From Macrostomum hystrix (Eukaryota > Platyhelminthes > Macrostomidae): a stretch of DNA of 64,000 nt. Shown here piece after piece: positions 23,201 through 34,200 of this stretch (position 1 is its first letter; each line of letters begins with the position of its first letter). The translations under genes were made by a program, and so were the position numbers. Where the stretch lies: assembly GCA_950097015.1 (NCBI GenBank), contig CATNEN010000034.1, forward strand, positions 1,068,501-1,132,500, given 5' to 3'. The notes beneath the pieces are model-generated. The model did not search any database. It saw only the letters and a list, made by a program, of their open reading frames with translations, and had not been told where the DNA came from.

Positions 23201-25845
23201 TTGCTCACAAACCGCGGCAACAACCTGCTAATCACTCTGCTAAACTTCCGCTACCCCAACCTGTTCTGCCCGGCTAGTCAGGCCGCTTTAAACCAATTCC
23301 TTGCCAAACGCAAATCTGTAGAGGTTCGTCAATATCTGGCCTCGATGGATGTTGTCGAGGACGAATGCGTCGGTTATCTTCGGCGACACCTGGCTAGTAG
23401 TGGCAGATCGGCGGAGCGGAATCTTTATCCGTGCCTTGTTGGCGACGGGCTGAGCGAGGTCGAGAAGCGGAATCTGCTGCTGTTTCTGGTGGGTTGATGT
23501 GTGAAGCGACACAGTAGATATAAGCTGATAAGTTGATATTGAGTAAGTGGGGAAGTAGATATGGGGTAAGGGGGGAAAGTAGATATGGGGTAAGGGTAGG
23601 AAAATAGATATGGGCTAAGGGAGAGAAAGTAGATATGGAGTAAGGGAGAGAAAGTAGATATGGAGTAAGGGAGGGAAAGTAGATATGGGGTAAGGGAGAG
23701 AAAGTAGATATGGGGTAAAGGAGGAAAAGTAGATATGGGGTAAGGGAGAAAAAGTAGATATGGAGTAAGGGAGAGAAAGTAGATATAGGGTAAGGGTAGG
23801 AAAATAGATACGGGGTAAGGGAGAGAAAGTAGATATGGGGTAAGGGAGGGAAAGTAGATATGGGGTAAAGGAGGGAAAGTAGATATGGGGTAAGGGAGAA
23901 AAAGTAGATATGGAGTAAGGGAGAGAAAGTAGATATAGGGTAAGGGTAGGAAAATAGATACGGGGTAAGGGAGAGAAAGTAGATATGGGGTAAGGGAGGG
24001 AAAGTAGATATGGGGTAAGGGAGAGAAAGTAGATATGGGGTAAGGGAGGGAAAGTAGATATGGGGTAAGGGAGAGAAAGTAGATATGGGGTAAAGGAGGA
24101 AAAGTAGATATGGGGTAAGGGAGAAAAAGTAGATATGGAGTAAGGGAGAGAAAGTAGATATAGGGTAAGGGTAGGAAAATAGATACGGGGTAAGGGAGAG
24201 AAAGTAGATATGGGGTAAGGGAGGGAAAGTAGATATGGGGTAAAGGAGGGAAAGTAGATATGGGGTAAGGGAGAAAAAGTAGATATGGAGTAAGGGAGAG
24301 AAAGTAGATATAGGGTAAGGGTAGGAAAATAGATACGGGGTAAGGGAGAGAAAGTAGATATGGGGTAAGGGAGGGAAAGTAGATATGGGGTAAGGGAGAG
24401 AAAGTAGATATGGGGTAAGGGAGGGAAAGTAGATATGGGGTAAGGGAGAGAAAGTAGATATGGGGTAAGGGGGGGAAGTAGATATGGGGTAAAGGAGGGA
24501 AAGTAGATATGGGGTAAGGGAGAAAAAGTAGATATGGAGTAAGGGAGAGAAAGTAGATATAGGGTAAGGGTAGGAAAATAGATACGGGGTAAGGGAGAGA
24601 AAGTAGATATGGGGTAAGGGAGGGAAAGTAGATATGGGGTAAGGGAGAGAAAGTAGATATGGAGTAAGGGAGAGAAAGTAGATATGGGGTAAGGGATGGA
24701 AAGTAGATATGGGGTAAGGGAGAGAAAGTAGATATGGGGTAAAGGAGGAAAAGTAGATACGGGGTAAGGGAGAAAAAGTAGATATGGAGTAAGGGAGAGA
24801 AAGTAGATATAGGGTAAGGGAGAGAAAGTAGATATGGGGTAAAGGAGGGAAAGTAGATATGGGGTAAAGGAGGGAAAGTAGATATGGGGTAAAGGAGGGA
24901 AAGTAGATATGGGGTAAGGGAGAGAAAGTAGATATAGGGTAAGGGTAGGAAAATAGATACGGGGTAAGGGAGAGAAAGTAGATATGGGGTAAGGGATGGA
25001 AAGTAGATATGGGGTAAGGGAGAGAAAGTAGATATGGGGTAAAGGAGGAAAAGTAGATACGGGGTAAGGGAGAAAAAGTAGATATGGAGTAAGGGAGAGA
25101 AAGTAGATATGGGGTAAGGGAGAGAAAGTAGATATGGAGTAAGGGAGAGAAAGTAGATATAGGGTAAGGGTAGGAAAATAGATACGGGGTAAGGGAGAGA
25201 AAGTAGATATGGGGTAAGGGATGGAAAGTAGATATGGGGTAAGGGAGAGAAAGTAGATATGGGGTAAAGGAGGAAAAGTAGATACGGGGTAACGGAGAAA
25301 AAGTAGATATGGAGTAAGGGAGAGAAAGTAGATATAGGGTAAGGGAGAGAAAGTAGATATGGGGTAAAGGAGGGAAAGTAGATATGGGGTAAAGGAGGGA
25401 AAGTAGATATGGGGTAAGGGAGAGAAAGTATATATGGGGTAAGGGAGAGAAAGTAGATATAGGGTAAGGGTAGGAAAATAGATACGGGGTAAGGGAGAGA
25501 AAGTAGATATTTGGTATGGGAGAGAAAGTAGATATGGGGTAAGGGGGGAAGTAGATATGGGGTAAGGGGGGAAGTAGATATTAGGTGGGAAGGCAAGGGT
25601 ATTGAGATTGATAGGTAAGAGAGGGACTAGCCAACTTGTTGACTGAGTTGAGGCCAAACTGCCCACTGTAGGCCAGCAAGACCATGGTGAATCAAGAGGC
25701 TACGCATTGCGCGCCGCTAAAACCGGAGCTGTTCACCCCGCCCTGGTCGGACGCGAGCCTCCTGGCTTCCGGCGGCAGAGGCGGCCCCGGTGGCGGCAGC
25801 AGCAGCAACGGCAGCGACAGTGACGCATCCTGGGAGCGCACGTGA
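11239..25845 (+). CDS. ABHD16A: ABHD16A-like phosphatidylserine lipase
   Basis: Eight exons: 11239-11304, 11922-11978, 12121-12202, 12317-12741, 13269-13508, 13966-14258, 23131-23488, 25672-25845. All phases agree and give 564 residues (human 558). The N-terminus starts MLRLWNCAFGPQLY, like the vertebrate protein. Membrane segments lie in exons 3-4 before LLRGIGRALNP. The alpha/beta-hydrolase part has CCEGNAAYPEIG and WHHPGFGGST, the nucleophile in AWSIGGYTASW (Ser326), the acid in LIRRSQDEMITT (Asp401) and the histidine in EATHCAPL (His519). The family releases lysophosphatidylserine at the ER membrane. The C-terminal tail is Gly/Ser-rich and longer than usual. Intron 6 is 8.9 kb and holds a complete antisense GPCR gene; introns 1, 4, 6 and 7 carry minisatellites. 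Confidence 0.93.
11404..11815. repeat. 27-bp minisatellite in ABHD16A intron 1
   Basis: Core ctgaccctcttttattggcc. Units at the left are diverged and the eight on the right nearly identical. It gives overlapping open frames on both strands, which I treat as repeat only. Confidence 0.93.
12845..13165. repeat. 29-bp degenerate minisatellite in ABHD16A intron 4
   Basis: About ten copies around the core agctgcggcggctcaattac, with agatcaaag between copies. Some copies read aaaggtgagctg, a 5' splice-site-like string, and others aaagggaagctg. Confidence 0.85.
13543..13896 (-). mobile_element. tRNA-derived SINE in ABHD16A intron 5
   Basis: On the minus strand: tRNA-like head with a B-box-like gagctcgattcc, a roughly 250-bp body, and a short (ATT)n tail at the left end. 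The first part of the head (A box) is replaced or deleted here, so this copy is 5'-defective. Body landmarks shared with the other copies include gtgtacactgcctgacaatg and aatgggcagaattgcctcc. Confidence 0.85.
14328..14690 (-). mobile_element. tRNA-derived SINE in ABHD16A intron 6
   Basis: Near full-length copy on the minus strand. The head reads gtcggtggcagagcggttg, an A-box-like start of a Leu/Ser-type tRNA, then a degenerate B box. The body matches the other copies and ends in (ATT)n at 14328-14345. Its head directly abuts the 45-bp array at 14695. Confidence 0.88.
14695..15540. repeat. 45-bp VNTR, about 19 copies
   Basis: Near-identical 45-bp units with core cttaggaaactcttatccaa. The only recurrent variant is gagtcctgcag versus gagccccgcag. 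As 45 is divisible by three, 15-residue repeats are open in two plus-strand frames and one minus-strand frame. None has a supported start outside the repeat or homology. It lies inside an intron between a SINE head and promoter-like sequence. Confidence 0.96.
15620..15702 (-). promoter_or_regulatory. TATA/CCAAT promoter-like block
   Basis: Read on the minus strand there are two ccagccaat boxes (15692-15700 and 15664-15672), a gggagggg GC box between them and the TATA element, and ctataaata at 15637-15629. The order and spacing are those of a classical RNA polymerase II promoter. A transcript would start near 15605 and run leftwards into the 45-bp VNTR and the same-strand SINE. Function is inferred from the motifs only. 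Confidence 0.5.
16939..21702 (-). CDS. divergent muscarinic/aminergic-like class A GPCR, nested in an ABHD16A intron
   Basis: Four exons on the minus strand: 21702-21498, 18769-18532, 18416-17580, 17368-16939. Phases 1, 2 and 2 match at every join; 569 residues. Seven hydrophobic segments are seen: TM1 with N23 (1.50), TM2, TM3 C80-W106, TM4 (PWSVSFI), ECL2 cysteine (GACLHRD), TM5 (YGLPGLASL), TM6 VVFWSPYML, TM7 KWIAYAACLAYPLFF. A roughly 240-residue Q-rich and basic third intracellular loop resembles muscarinic receptors. Amine-pocket residues are kept: W83 (3.28), D87 (3.32), N92 (3.37), W460 (6.48), Y463 (6.51), W494 (7.40), Y497 (7.43). Activation motifs are altered: 2.50 is M51, DRY reads DTW (104-106), NPxxY reads YPLFF (503-507). 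The tail is acidic. Start choice (21702) is the first in-frame ATG and leaves a very short N-terminus; an upstream exon is possible. Confidence 0.8.
19650..19830. repeat. 26-bp minisatellite in the first intron of the GPCR
   Basis: About seven copies of gtgagaagcagagtgggaag, ending aggtca or attggtca. It lies in GPCR intron 1 and ABHD16A intron 6 at once. Confidence 0.9.
21241..21400. repeat. degenerate G-rich tandem repeat
   Basis: Diverged copies of a ggtagagagtggtaggcgg-type unit. This is an old or short array. Confidence 0.55.
21703..23130. other. rest of ABHD16A intron 6
   Basis: Contains two short CTG-type triplet runs (about 22237 and 22448) and open frames of up to 180 codons that resemble no family I know. 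The promoter of the antisense GPCR is expected here, but I cannot point to it. Confidence 0.4.
23530..25600. repeat. 25-bp minisatellite filling ABHD16A intron 7
   Basis: About 80 copies of a 25-bp unit with core agatatggggtaagggagag. Each unit carries ggggtaagg, which resembles a 5' splice site in the sense of the gene. Variants (aggaggaaaag, gggtaggaaaat, agatacggggt) recur with a longer period of several units. The minus strand lacks stops for over 700 codons, only because the unit lacks them. Confidence 0.97.
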
Positions 25846-26436
25846 CCAATTCTGAACTGCTCATCTGACCAGTGATCATCGATTAGGCCGAGCTGACTGG
25901 ACTTTAGGATCTTCTTTACTGTTTTTTGAAGGAAATCTAACAAAAAACTATGCCTGTACTAAAAGGCTTGTTCTTAAGTGCTTAATTATTTTGTTTGGTT
26001 TAGCAAGTGCCTACTACGATTCTGCCTTAACAATCGTGTTTTGTACTTACTACTACTTAGTAAAATAAGTAAGCACTAGTTACTTTAAGCAGAAATATAT
26101 TCATGGTTATTGTTATCTTCAAATATTTAAAATCACTCAAATAACTAATTGTTTACGGTAACCATTGAGCCCATAAGTAACAAAAATATGAGATACTCGG
26201 ATACCCTATTTATTGTAGCATTCGCCTTACGGGTTTTAATTATTTTTTCATTCCATTATTGTTTTGGCCTTTTCATAGGTAATAGCTAATTAGATTGATA
26301 AAATAAAGTTTTAGATGTCAGGTGATTAGATTGGTCCTACACTGGCTGTAATCTCGGATAGTTCTGTCAGACCGTGGGTTAAGTTGTAGAACATAATAAT
26401 CACGCCAGGTGCACGCGCACCAACAAGCCAGACTAC
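25846..26436. other. ABHD16A 3' region, AT-rich
   Basis: Likely 3' untranslated and intergenic sequence. A gataaaataaag string near 26300 could be a polyadenylation signal. No gene seen. Confidence 0.4.
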
Positions 26437-26823
26437 AGTTCATAGACAGGCACTGTCGTATTGGATTGGTCATTGACAGGCACTGTAATATTGGATTGGT
26501 CATTGACAGGCACTGTAGTATTGCATTGGTCATAGACAGACACAGTAATATTGGATTGGTCATAGACAGGCACTGTAATATTGGATTGGTCATTGACAGG
26601 CACTGTAGTATTGCATTGGTCATAGACAGACACGGTAATATTGGATTGGTCACAGACAGGCACTGTAGTATTGGATTGGTCATTGACAGGGACTGTTGCT
26701 TTGGATAGGTCATTGACAGACACTAATATTTCATTGGTCATAGACAGGCACTATTGTATTGGATAGGTCATTGACAGGCACTGTAATATTGGATAGGTCA
26801 TTGACAGGCACTGTAATATTGCA
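26437..26823. repeat. 30-bp minisatellite abutting the RAB21 start codon
   Basis: About 13 copies with core gacaggcactgtaatattgg, followed by attggtcat. The last copy runs directly into the RAB21 ATG (attgcaatgacc), whose context looks derived from the repeat's own attgcattggtc variant. Confidence 0.95.
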
Positions 26824-27602
26824 ATGACCGCCAATCAATCCGCAGAGATCGACTGCAGGCCAGCAGGAATGTCAGTTGGCGATGCAGCCAGCTTCAAATT
26901 GGTTCTGCTAGGCGAGGGCTGCGTTGGCAAGACTTCGCTAGTGCTGCGCTACGCCGAGGGCAAGTTCAGCGACAAGCACGTGACCACCTTGCAGGCATCA
27001 TTTCTAACCAAGCGAATAAACCTGTCCGGCACCCGGGTTACCTTGAATATCTGGGACACGGCCGGCCAAGAAAGATTTCACGCTCTCGGTCCGATCTATT
27101 ACAGAGATAGTCACGGCGCCTTACTAGTTTACGACGTCACCGATGAGTCGTCGTTTCAGAAGGTTCTTTTCAAGTGGTTATTTTATCTAGTATTTCTACT
27201 CACAGTAGAATAGTTTGCTTCTCTCCGTTATTTATGCTTTGTTTTCTCCTATCCGCAATTGCGCAGGTGTGCAGCTGGGTGAAAGAGCTGCGCAAAATCT
27301 GCGGCGATCAAGTCTGCCTGTGCATCGTCGGCAACAAGATCGACTTGGAGCGCGACAGGCGCGTCAACGCCGACGAAGTCGCCGCATTCGCCGAGACTGT
27401 CGGCGCCGCCCATTGTCTGACCTCGGCGAAGCTCAACCGCGGCGTTGAGGAGGCTTTCCTGGGCCTGGCGCGGCGCATGTTGCAGCGATCGATGGCAGCG
27501 GGACCTGCGGCCGTCGATAGCGCCAGGTCGTCCGGCATCGTTGTGGCCGACGAGGGCGACCATGACAGCGCCAGCGGTGGACACTCTAAGGCCTGCTGCT
27601 AG
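26824..27602 (+). CDS. RAB21: RAB21 small GTPase
   Basis: Two exons, 26824-27162 and 27267-27602, phase 0, 224 residues (human 225). Signature stretches are FKLVLLGEGCVGKTSLVLRY (P-loop), TTLQASFLTK (switch I), WDTAGQERFHALGPIYYRD (switch II), SFQK then SWVKELRK across the intron, CIVGNKIDLE and TSAKLNRG. The RAB21 hallmark is the glycine-glutamate-glycine-cysteine P-loop. The C-terminus KACC is a geranylgeranylation site. The family works on early endosomes in integrin and cargo traffic. The donor is weak (AAG|GTTCTT), but the acceptor and the homology leave no better choice. Met at 26824 is the first in-frame ATG; a second one is at 26869. Confidence 0.95.
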
Positions 27603-27640
27603 TAAGGAAGCCTGTGCTAGTTCTGTTCATGACAGCCCTT

Positions 27641-27719
<79 letters not shown>

Positions 27720-27720
27720 G
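27641..27720. repeat. (TCTG)n microsatellite
   Basis: About 20 perfect tetranucleotide copies, starting about 40 bp after the RAB21 stop, so probably in the 3' untranslated region. Confidence 0.97.
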
Positions 27721-27974
27721 CCTGAGTCTCAACCGACAATACACCCTTAAGTTGCACAATTTCAGAGCTGTTGGGTCCGCAAGAGAATATGCCGCTGCCA
27801 GTGTCTCGCAGGTTTGGTCTGTTCAAGTCGGATTCAATTGTTCGGAGCAACAAACGCAGTGATCACCGTTACTATTATAAACAGATTATTTAGCATCAGT
27901 TTCTCTAGCAAGCAGTCACTTAAATTTAATCTTGTCTGCCTGTTTCGTCAAGCACAGCTGCGCCTCCTCGTAAT

Positions 27975-27980
27975 AATAAA
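27975..27980 (+). terminator. possible RAB21 polyadenylation signal
   Basis: AATAAA about 375 bp after the RAB21 stop codon, the first canonical signal on this strand. Confidence 0.4.
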
Positions 27981-28370
27981 ACTAAACCAGATTTTATTGC
28001 AAGCTATACTTTTCTATCTTTTCCCTTTTGTTTTTTTTTGTTTATTAGTCGCGTATTGTGTTTATCTCCCTTCATTTTGCAGATAAAGATATTTTTTGCT
28101 CTGAATCGATTCATAAAATCGAGTAAATCCGTTTTTCTGTGTACAGTTTTGTTTTCATGTTTTTATTTGTTGTGTGATAATTTACTTAAAAGATTTTATC
28201 CTGACTGTTGTGTGCCTCCGAACATCACTTGTCACTTATTTTCTCTGTGTTTGTATAATATCTGCTTTTTGTCCTCTGTACACGTCCACGTTCGCCTTTT
28301 GCTTTCCTAATTCTGATTTTATTTAAACTCATCTCTTTATCCCCCAATTCTTCCTTCCACGCTTTGTCTG

Positions 28371-28575
28371 TCTCTTTTCATCTCCCCCCTCGTCCGCCCC
28401 AGCCTCCCTTCATCTCTTTCTTTGTCCGCCCCAGCCTCCCTTCATCTCTTTCTTTGTCCGCCCCAGACTCCCTTCATCTCTCCCTTCGTCCGGTTCAGTC
28501 TCCCTTTATTTTTACTTTTCCGCCCAAGCCTCCCTTCATCTCTCCCTTCGTCCGCCCCAGCCTCCCTTAACCGCA
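28371..28575. repeat. 29-bp degenerate minisatellite
   Basis: Seven or so copies of a pyrimidine-rich unit, core cgtccgccccagcctccct. Confidence 0.85.
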
Positions 28576-28767
28576 CCCGGCTTGTATGTCGGTGACCAAA
28601 CTGTCTAGTTGCTGTTTAATCTCACCAGTCGTGTTACATTCGCACTCTAAAGCAGATGAGAAACAATAATTATTTACGGTTGTAGGAACGCGTGCACCTG
28701 GACCGTACTGCCAGCTGTGCGCTATACTCTTACCCGTATTTTGTAGTGTTTTTACATTTTCCTAGTC

Positions 28768-29360
28768 AGTGATCCTCTGCTGCGATTCTAGCTGAATGAT
28801 CCTCTGCTGCGATTCTAGCTGTATGATCCTCTGCTGCGATTCTAGCTGTATGATCCTCTGCTGCGATTCTAGCTGAATGATCCTCTGCTGCGATTCTAGC
28901 TGAATGATCCTCTGCTGCGATTCTAGCTGAATGATCCTCTGCTGCGATTCTAGCTGTATGATCCTCTGCTGCGATTCTAGCTGAATGATCCTCTGCTGCG
29001 ATTCTAGCTGAATGATCCTCTGCTGCGATTCTAGCTGAATGATCCTCTGCTGCGATTCTAGCTGTATGATCCTCTGCTGCGATTCTAGCTGAATGATCCT
29101 CTGCTGCGATTCTAGCTGAATGATCCTCTGCTGCGATTCTAGCTGAATGATCCTCTGCTGCGATTCTAGCTGAATGATCCTCTGCTGCGATTCTAGCTGA
29201 ATGATCCTCTGCTGCGATTCTAGCTGAATGATCCTCTGCTGCGATTCTAGCTGTATGATCCTCTGCTGCGATTCTAGCTGTATGATCCTGTATGATCATA
29301 CAGCTAGAATCGCAGCAGGATTATACAGCTAGAATCGTAGTAGAGGATTATACTGCTAGA
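28768..29360. repeat. 27-bp minisatellite with an inverted end
   Basis: About 19 copies with core gatcctctgctgcgattcta. At about 29290 the array turns around: three decayed copies follow in the opposite orientation (agctagaatcgcagcaggat), centred on a tgtatgatcatacag palindrome. Confidence 0.95.
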
Positions 29361-30326
29361 ATGAAATATGAAATACGTGGTTAGTCGCGGAGGCTATTGA
29401 AGTCTCATTAGTTTTTTGCGTTTCATCAGTTTTCATATAAAATTCAAATGCAGTCCCTTTTCTGCTACTTAATAAGTAGAGTGGGCAGAAAATACTAGAA
29501 AAGCCATTTGTTGCAAAGTTATTTTCGGTATTTCCAAAAGCTCGCTAAGCTTGAAGACTTCAAACCGTCTTCTGGTATAGTTTTGCCCCCTCCTTGTAGT
29601 GTGGTACGAGTATGTGGTAATCCTCGCCTTTAAGCAACAGCGACAGCAACAGAAATATGGATTGAAAAGAAACGATTATGATTATGAGAATCTGTAATTT
29701 TAATGCTTTTACAACAGCTGTTATCGCCTGTTTCTGTGTTCATCGTCTACACGAGTTCACAATATTAAAAGAACTTTAAAAGGTCCTCAGTAGTTAACAA
29801 AGTAAACACTTACATGAACTCATAGGCGGGGACAAGTTAAATCTGCTAAATGCTGGCCGTTTAAATGAACAGACCAATGAGGCCCCAGTCATGTCTTAAC
29901 ATTTCTCAGTCTCTCAGCATTACATTGAAGTACAGTGTATTTGTAAAGTGCCTTGAATTGACAACAAGCCTATGCTGCAGTTGCTATGGCCTTACAGACT
30001 GAGTCGTCTAGCAATTATACTCGTTGCATTGCCACACAACACTTCAATTGTCGAGTTAAATTTAGACACCGCGGTGAAATGTAGGCGGTGAATTGATGGA
30101 ACTCGACTGCCTGGACTCGATTGCAAACGAAAATGGGGCAGTAAATTCATTGGCCTAACTAACTGAATCTTGGCCAGCCAACATTTGCTCTTATTATTTT
30201 CAATCCTCTCTTTGAGTCTATCTCTCTCTGTCTCATCTAGCAGCACTATTCGGTGCCAAGCCTGACCTGTCAACCGCAGCTCGTATTACGCATGGTTCGC
30301 CGCCTTTTTTTCATACTTTACAAACT
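29361..30326. other. intergenic, no gene seen
   Basis: Unique sequence. A 93-codon minus-strand frame at 29992-30273 has no recognisable relative. Confidence 0.45.
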
Positions 30327-30334
30327 TATAAATA
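30327..30334 (+). promoter_or_regulatory. candidate TATA box for the SLC24 gene
   Basis: TATAAATA on the plus strand. About 140 bp downstream, 30472|30473 gives a strong donor (gcag|gtgagtga), and a good acceptor (gactttttcag) ends at 31242, only 42 bp before the exchanger start codon. This suggests a promoter, a short 5' untranslated exon (about 30360-30472) and a 5' UTR intron. Inference from motifs. Confidence 0.42.
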
Positions 30335-30526
30335 GAGGGTAAGAGATATTTATATATAGGGCTGCTTCATCATCAACTTGCAAAGCTGCTCCAATTAAAC
30401 AGACTTCTACCTTGAGGTCGGCGGCCAATTTAGTTTAAATCAATTATATTGTGTTAAGGATTTAATTTGCAGGTGAGTGACTTATTCTATTGCAAACTGT
30501 TTTCATCCGATTAATTCGATACCTTC

Positions 30527-30850
30527 AGTCAGATCCCACACATCCCAGATCCCACACATCCCAGATCCCACACATCCCAGATCCCACACAGCCCAGATCC
30601 CACACATCCCAGATCCCACACATCCCAGATCCCGCACATCCCAGATCCCACACATCCCAAATCCCACACATCCCAGATCCCACACATCCCAGATACTACA
30701 CATCCCAGATCCCACACATCCCAGATCCCACACATCCCAGATCCCACACATCCCAAATCCCACACAGCCCAAATCCCACACAGCCCAGATCCCACACAGC
30801 CCAAATCCCACACATCCCAGATCCCACACATCCCAGATTCTACAAATCCC
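30527..30850. repeat. 16-bp minisatellite upstream of the SLC24 start
   Basis: About 20 copies of agatcccacacatccc with small variants. It would lie inside the proposed 5' UTR intron. Its sequence is close to the reverse complement of the 14-bp array at 31441. Confidence 0.95.
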
Positions 30851-31284
30851 AGATCGGATTTGACCTTTGCACTGAACCCATAAAGTAAATTTCAATTTGG
30901 AGGAGCTATGCAAACCCAGGGTGACAGCGCATTAGTGACAGATAAAAACTGACTGACAAAGGAAGGGAGGAGGCGGGGGAAGGGCAAAATTAGGGCGAAC
31001 TGGAGTTGGGACGGGCCGAGACAAAGCCAAGGTACGTCCCCTGCTGGCAACCAATCAGAACTGACCTGCCAGACTCAAAGACTCTGGCACAGCTAATAAA
31101 CTTCTGTGCTTAAGATTTAGACAGGCAGAATTTTAACTTACTTTTCATGACCTTCTTTGAGTCGTTCTTTTCATCCCATCTGCCGCCTCTTTCGAAGAAA
31201 GTTGTTCCTCGGGACTCCGCGACCTCTCGGTGACTTTTTCAGCGCCTGGGTCCGGAAGGCTTCGCCAGTTTTCGCTATTGTACG

Positions 31285-34200
31285 ATGGCGAGACTCTTTC
31301 GTGCTGCAGCTCGCAAGGGCCAGTGGAATCGAGCCCTGGACTACCACAGGAGCGTGCCAAGACCAGGGCCTCTGGTGTGCTGCCTAATTAGCCTCTGCCT
31401 GCTCACCTGCCTCTGGCTGGCCATCCGCTATTGTAAGGACATCTGGGATCTGAGGTGTGGGATCTGAGATGTGGGATCTGAGATGTGGGATCTGAGATGT
31501 GGGATCTGAGATTTGGGATCTGAGATGTGGGATCTGAGATGTGGGATCTGAGATGTGGGATCTGAGATGTGGGATCTGAGATGTGGGATCTGAGATGTGG
31601 GATCTGAGATCTGGGATCTGAGATGTGGGATCTGAGTATAATTGAAGGAATAAGGAAATCAACAGCAATTTTGCTATTGTTTCTATCCTCCTGTTTCTCT
31701 TTGTAAGCTAGTCATGCAATTAAGGTGTTTTCTACAGACGCACTAATCTCTGCACCATAATTATCAGCTAGTCATGCAGTCAAGGTGTTTTTTTACAGAC
31801 GCACTAATCTCTGCACCATAATTATCAGCTAGTCATGCAATTAAGGTGTTTTTTACAGACGCACTAATCTCTGCACCATAATTATCAGCTAGTCATGCAG
31901 TCAAGGTGTTTTTTACAGACGCACTAATCTCTGCACCATAATTATCAGCTAGTCATGCAGTCAAGGTGTTTTTTTACAGACGCACTAATCTCTGCACCAT
32001 AATTATCAGCTAGTCATGCAGTCAAGGTGTTTTTTACAGACGCACTAATCTCTGCACCATAATTATCAGCTAGTCATGCAGTCAAGGTGTTTTTTACAGA
32101 CGCACTAATCTCTGCACCATAATTATCAGCTAGTCATGCAGTCAAGGTGTTTTTTACAGACGCACTAATCTCTGCACCATAATTATCAGCTAGTCATGCA
32201 GTCAAGGTGTTTTTTACAGACGCACTAATCTCTGCACCATAATTATCAGCTAGTCATGCAGTCAAGGTGTTTTTTTTACAGACGCACTAATCTCTGCACC
32301 ATAATTATCAGCTAGTCATGCAGTCAAGGTGTTTTTTACAGACGCACTAATCTCTGCACCATAATTATCAGCTAGTCATGCAGTCAAGGTGTTTTTTTAC
32401 AGACGCACTAATCTCTGCACCATAATTATCAGCTAGTCATGCAGTCAAGGTGTTTTTTTACAGACGCACTAATCTCTGCACCATAATTATCAGCTAGTCA
32501 TGCAGTCAAGGTGTTTTTTACAGACGCACTAATCTCTGCACCATAATTATCAGCTAGTCATGCAGTCAAGGTGTTTTTTACAGACGCACTAATCTCTGCA
32601 CCATAATTATCAGCTAGTCATGCAATTAAGGTGTTTTTTTACAGACGCACTAATCTCTGCACCATAATTATCAGCTAGTCATGCAGTCAAGGTGTTTTTT
32701 TACAGACGCACTAATCTCTGCACCATAATTATCAGCTAGTCATGCAGTCAAGGTGTTTTTTTACAGACGCACTAATCTCTGCACCATAATTATCAGCTAG
32801 TCATGCAGTCAAGGTGTTTTTTTACAGACGCACTAATCTCTGCACCATAATTATCAGCTAGTCATGCAGTCAAGGTGTTTTTTTACAGACGCACTAATCT
32901 CTGCACCATAATTATCAGCTAGTCATGCAGTCAAGGTGTTTTTTTACAGACGCACTAATCTCTGCACCATAATTATAAGCTAGTCATGCAGTCAAGGTGT
33001 TTTTTTACAGACGCACTAATCTCTGCACCATAATTATCAGCTAGTCATGCAGTCAAGGTGTTTTTTACAGACGCACTAATCTCTGCACCATAATTATCAG
33101 CTAGTCATGCAGTCAAGGTGTTTTTTTACAGACGCACTAATCTCTGCACCATAATTATCAGCTAGTCATGCAGTCAAGGTGTTTTTTTACAGACGCACTA
33201 ATCTCTGCACCATAATTATCAGCTAGTCATGCAGTCAAGGTGTTTTTTTACAGACGCACTAATCTCTGCACCATAATTATCAGCTAGTCATGCAGTCAAG
33301 GTGTTTTTTACAGACGCACTAATCTCTGCACCATAATTATCAGCTAGTCATGCAGTCAAGGTGTTTTTACAGACGCACTAATCTCTGCACCATAATTATC
33401 AGCTAGTCAAGCGAGAAGTCAGAAAAGCTACTCGTAAAGGAAATTTGAGATGATTTTCTGCTTAATATTTGGCAACTGCCCCTTCAGATTTTTACTGAAC
33501 TGGACTCACTTCATTTTCACTGAACCTGCTCAAAGCCTACTCAGGTTCGGATGGCCGGAGCCAAGAAGTGCTAATTATGGCAGCTTAAAGGGGCTAATTA
33601 TCCTCACTGGCCCGTTGCTCCCTCGAGTCACTGACTTATTGGGATCTTGGGATCTCGCAATTCTAGGTACGGCTGACCTCCCCTTAGGATTTGTTTAGAT
33701 CCCATGTTCTTGCTGGAAGGGGACAGCTAAACTCCAAGAATTTCTCTGATTCCCCAGTCATTGAATGAAGGGACAGGTCATCCCCTGAGATAAGAGGCCT
33801 ACCCATTTTACAAATTTAAATTTCTAAAATACCTCAGAAGGTAATGAAATTTGAATCATTCTCGTAACTTTTCGTCCGTTTCTCTTCCTCGCCGATTTCC
33901 TTCTCAACCGCCTATCCCTTTCAGCACAATGTGATTCCAAAGATGGAATCCAATTGGTGCTCAGCAATGGCTCGCTAAACGAGAGAAAGACTTTCCCGAG
34001 ACTGTTTTTAGGAATATTGTCTATAGTTGCCATGGTTACTAAAATTTAAACCACTTCTCGTGATTCTTTCTGTCAATAAAAACTGTCGAAGTTGAAAGTA
34101 CTAAATTTTTCATTGTCTAATTCAATTTAAAAGCGAAGGCTTTTACCCTGTGAAAAGGACTTTATGATATAAAACTTCTCGTGTTATCCCAGGTTAGTAT

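Noticed and set aside
23425-25666. Open frames of 683 and 723 codons on the minus strand
   Set aside because: Pure translation of a stop-free 25-bp satellite filling ABHD16A intron 7. No independent start or homology.
31706-33411. CRISPR-like regular array
   Set aside because: Units are contiguous near-identical 60-bp copies with no unique spacers, in an animal intron.
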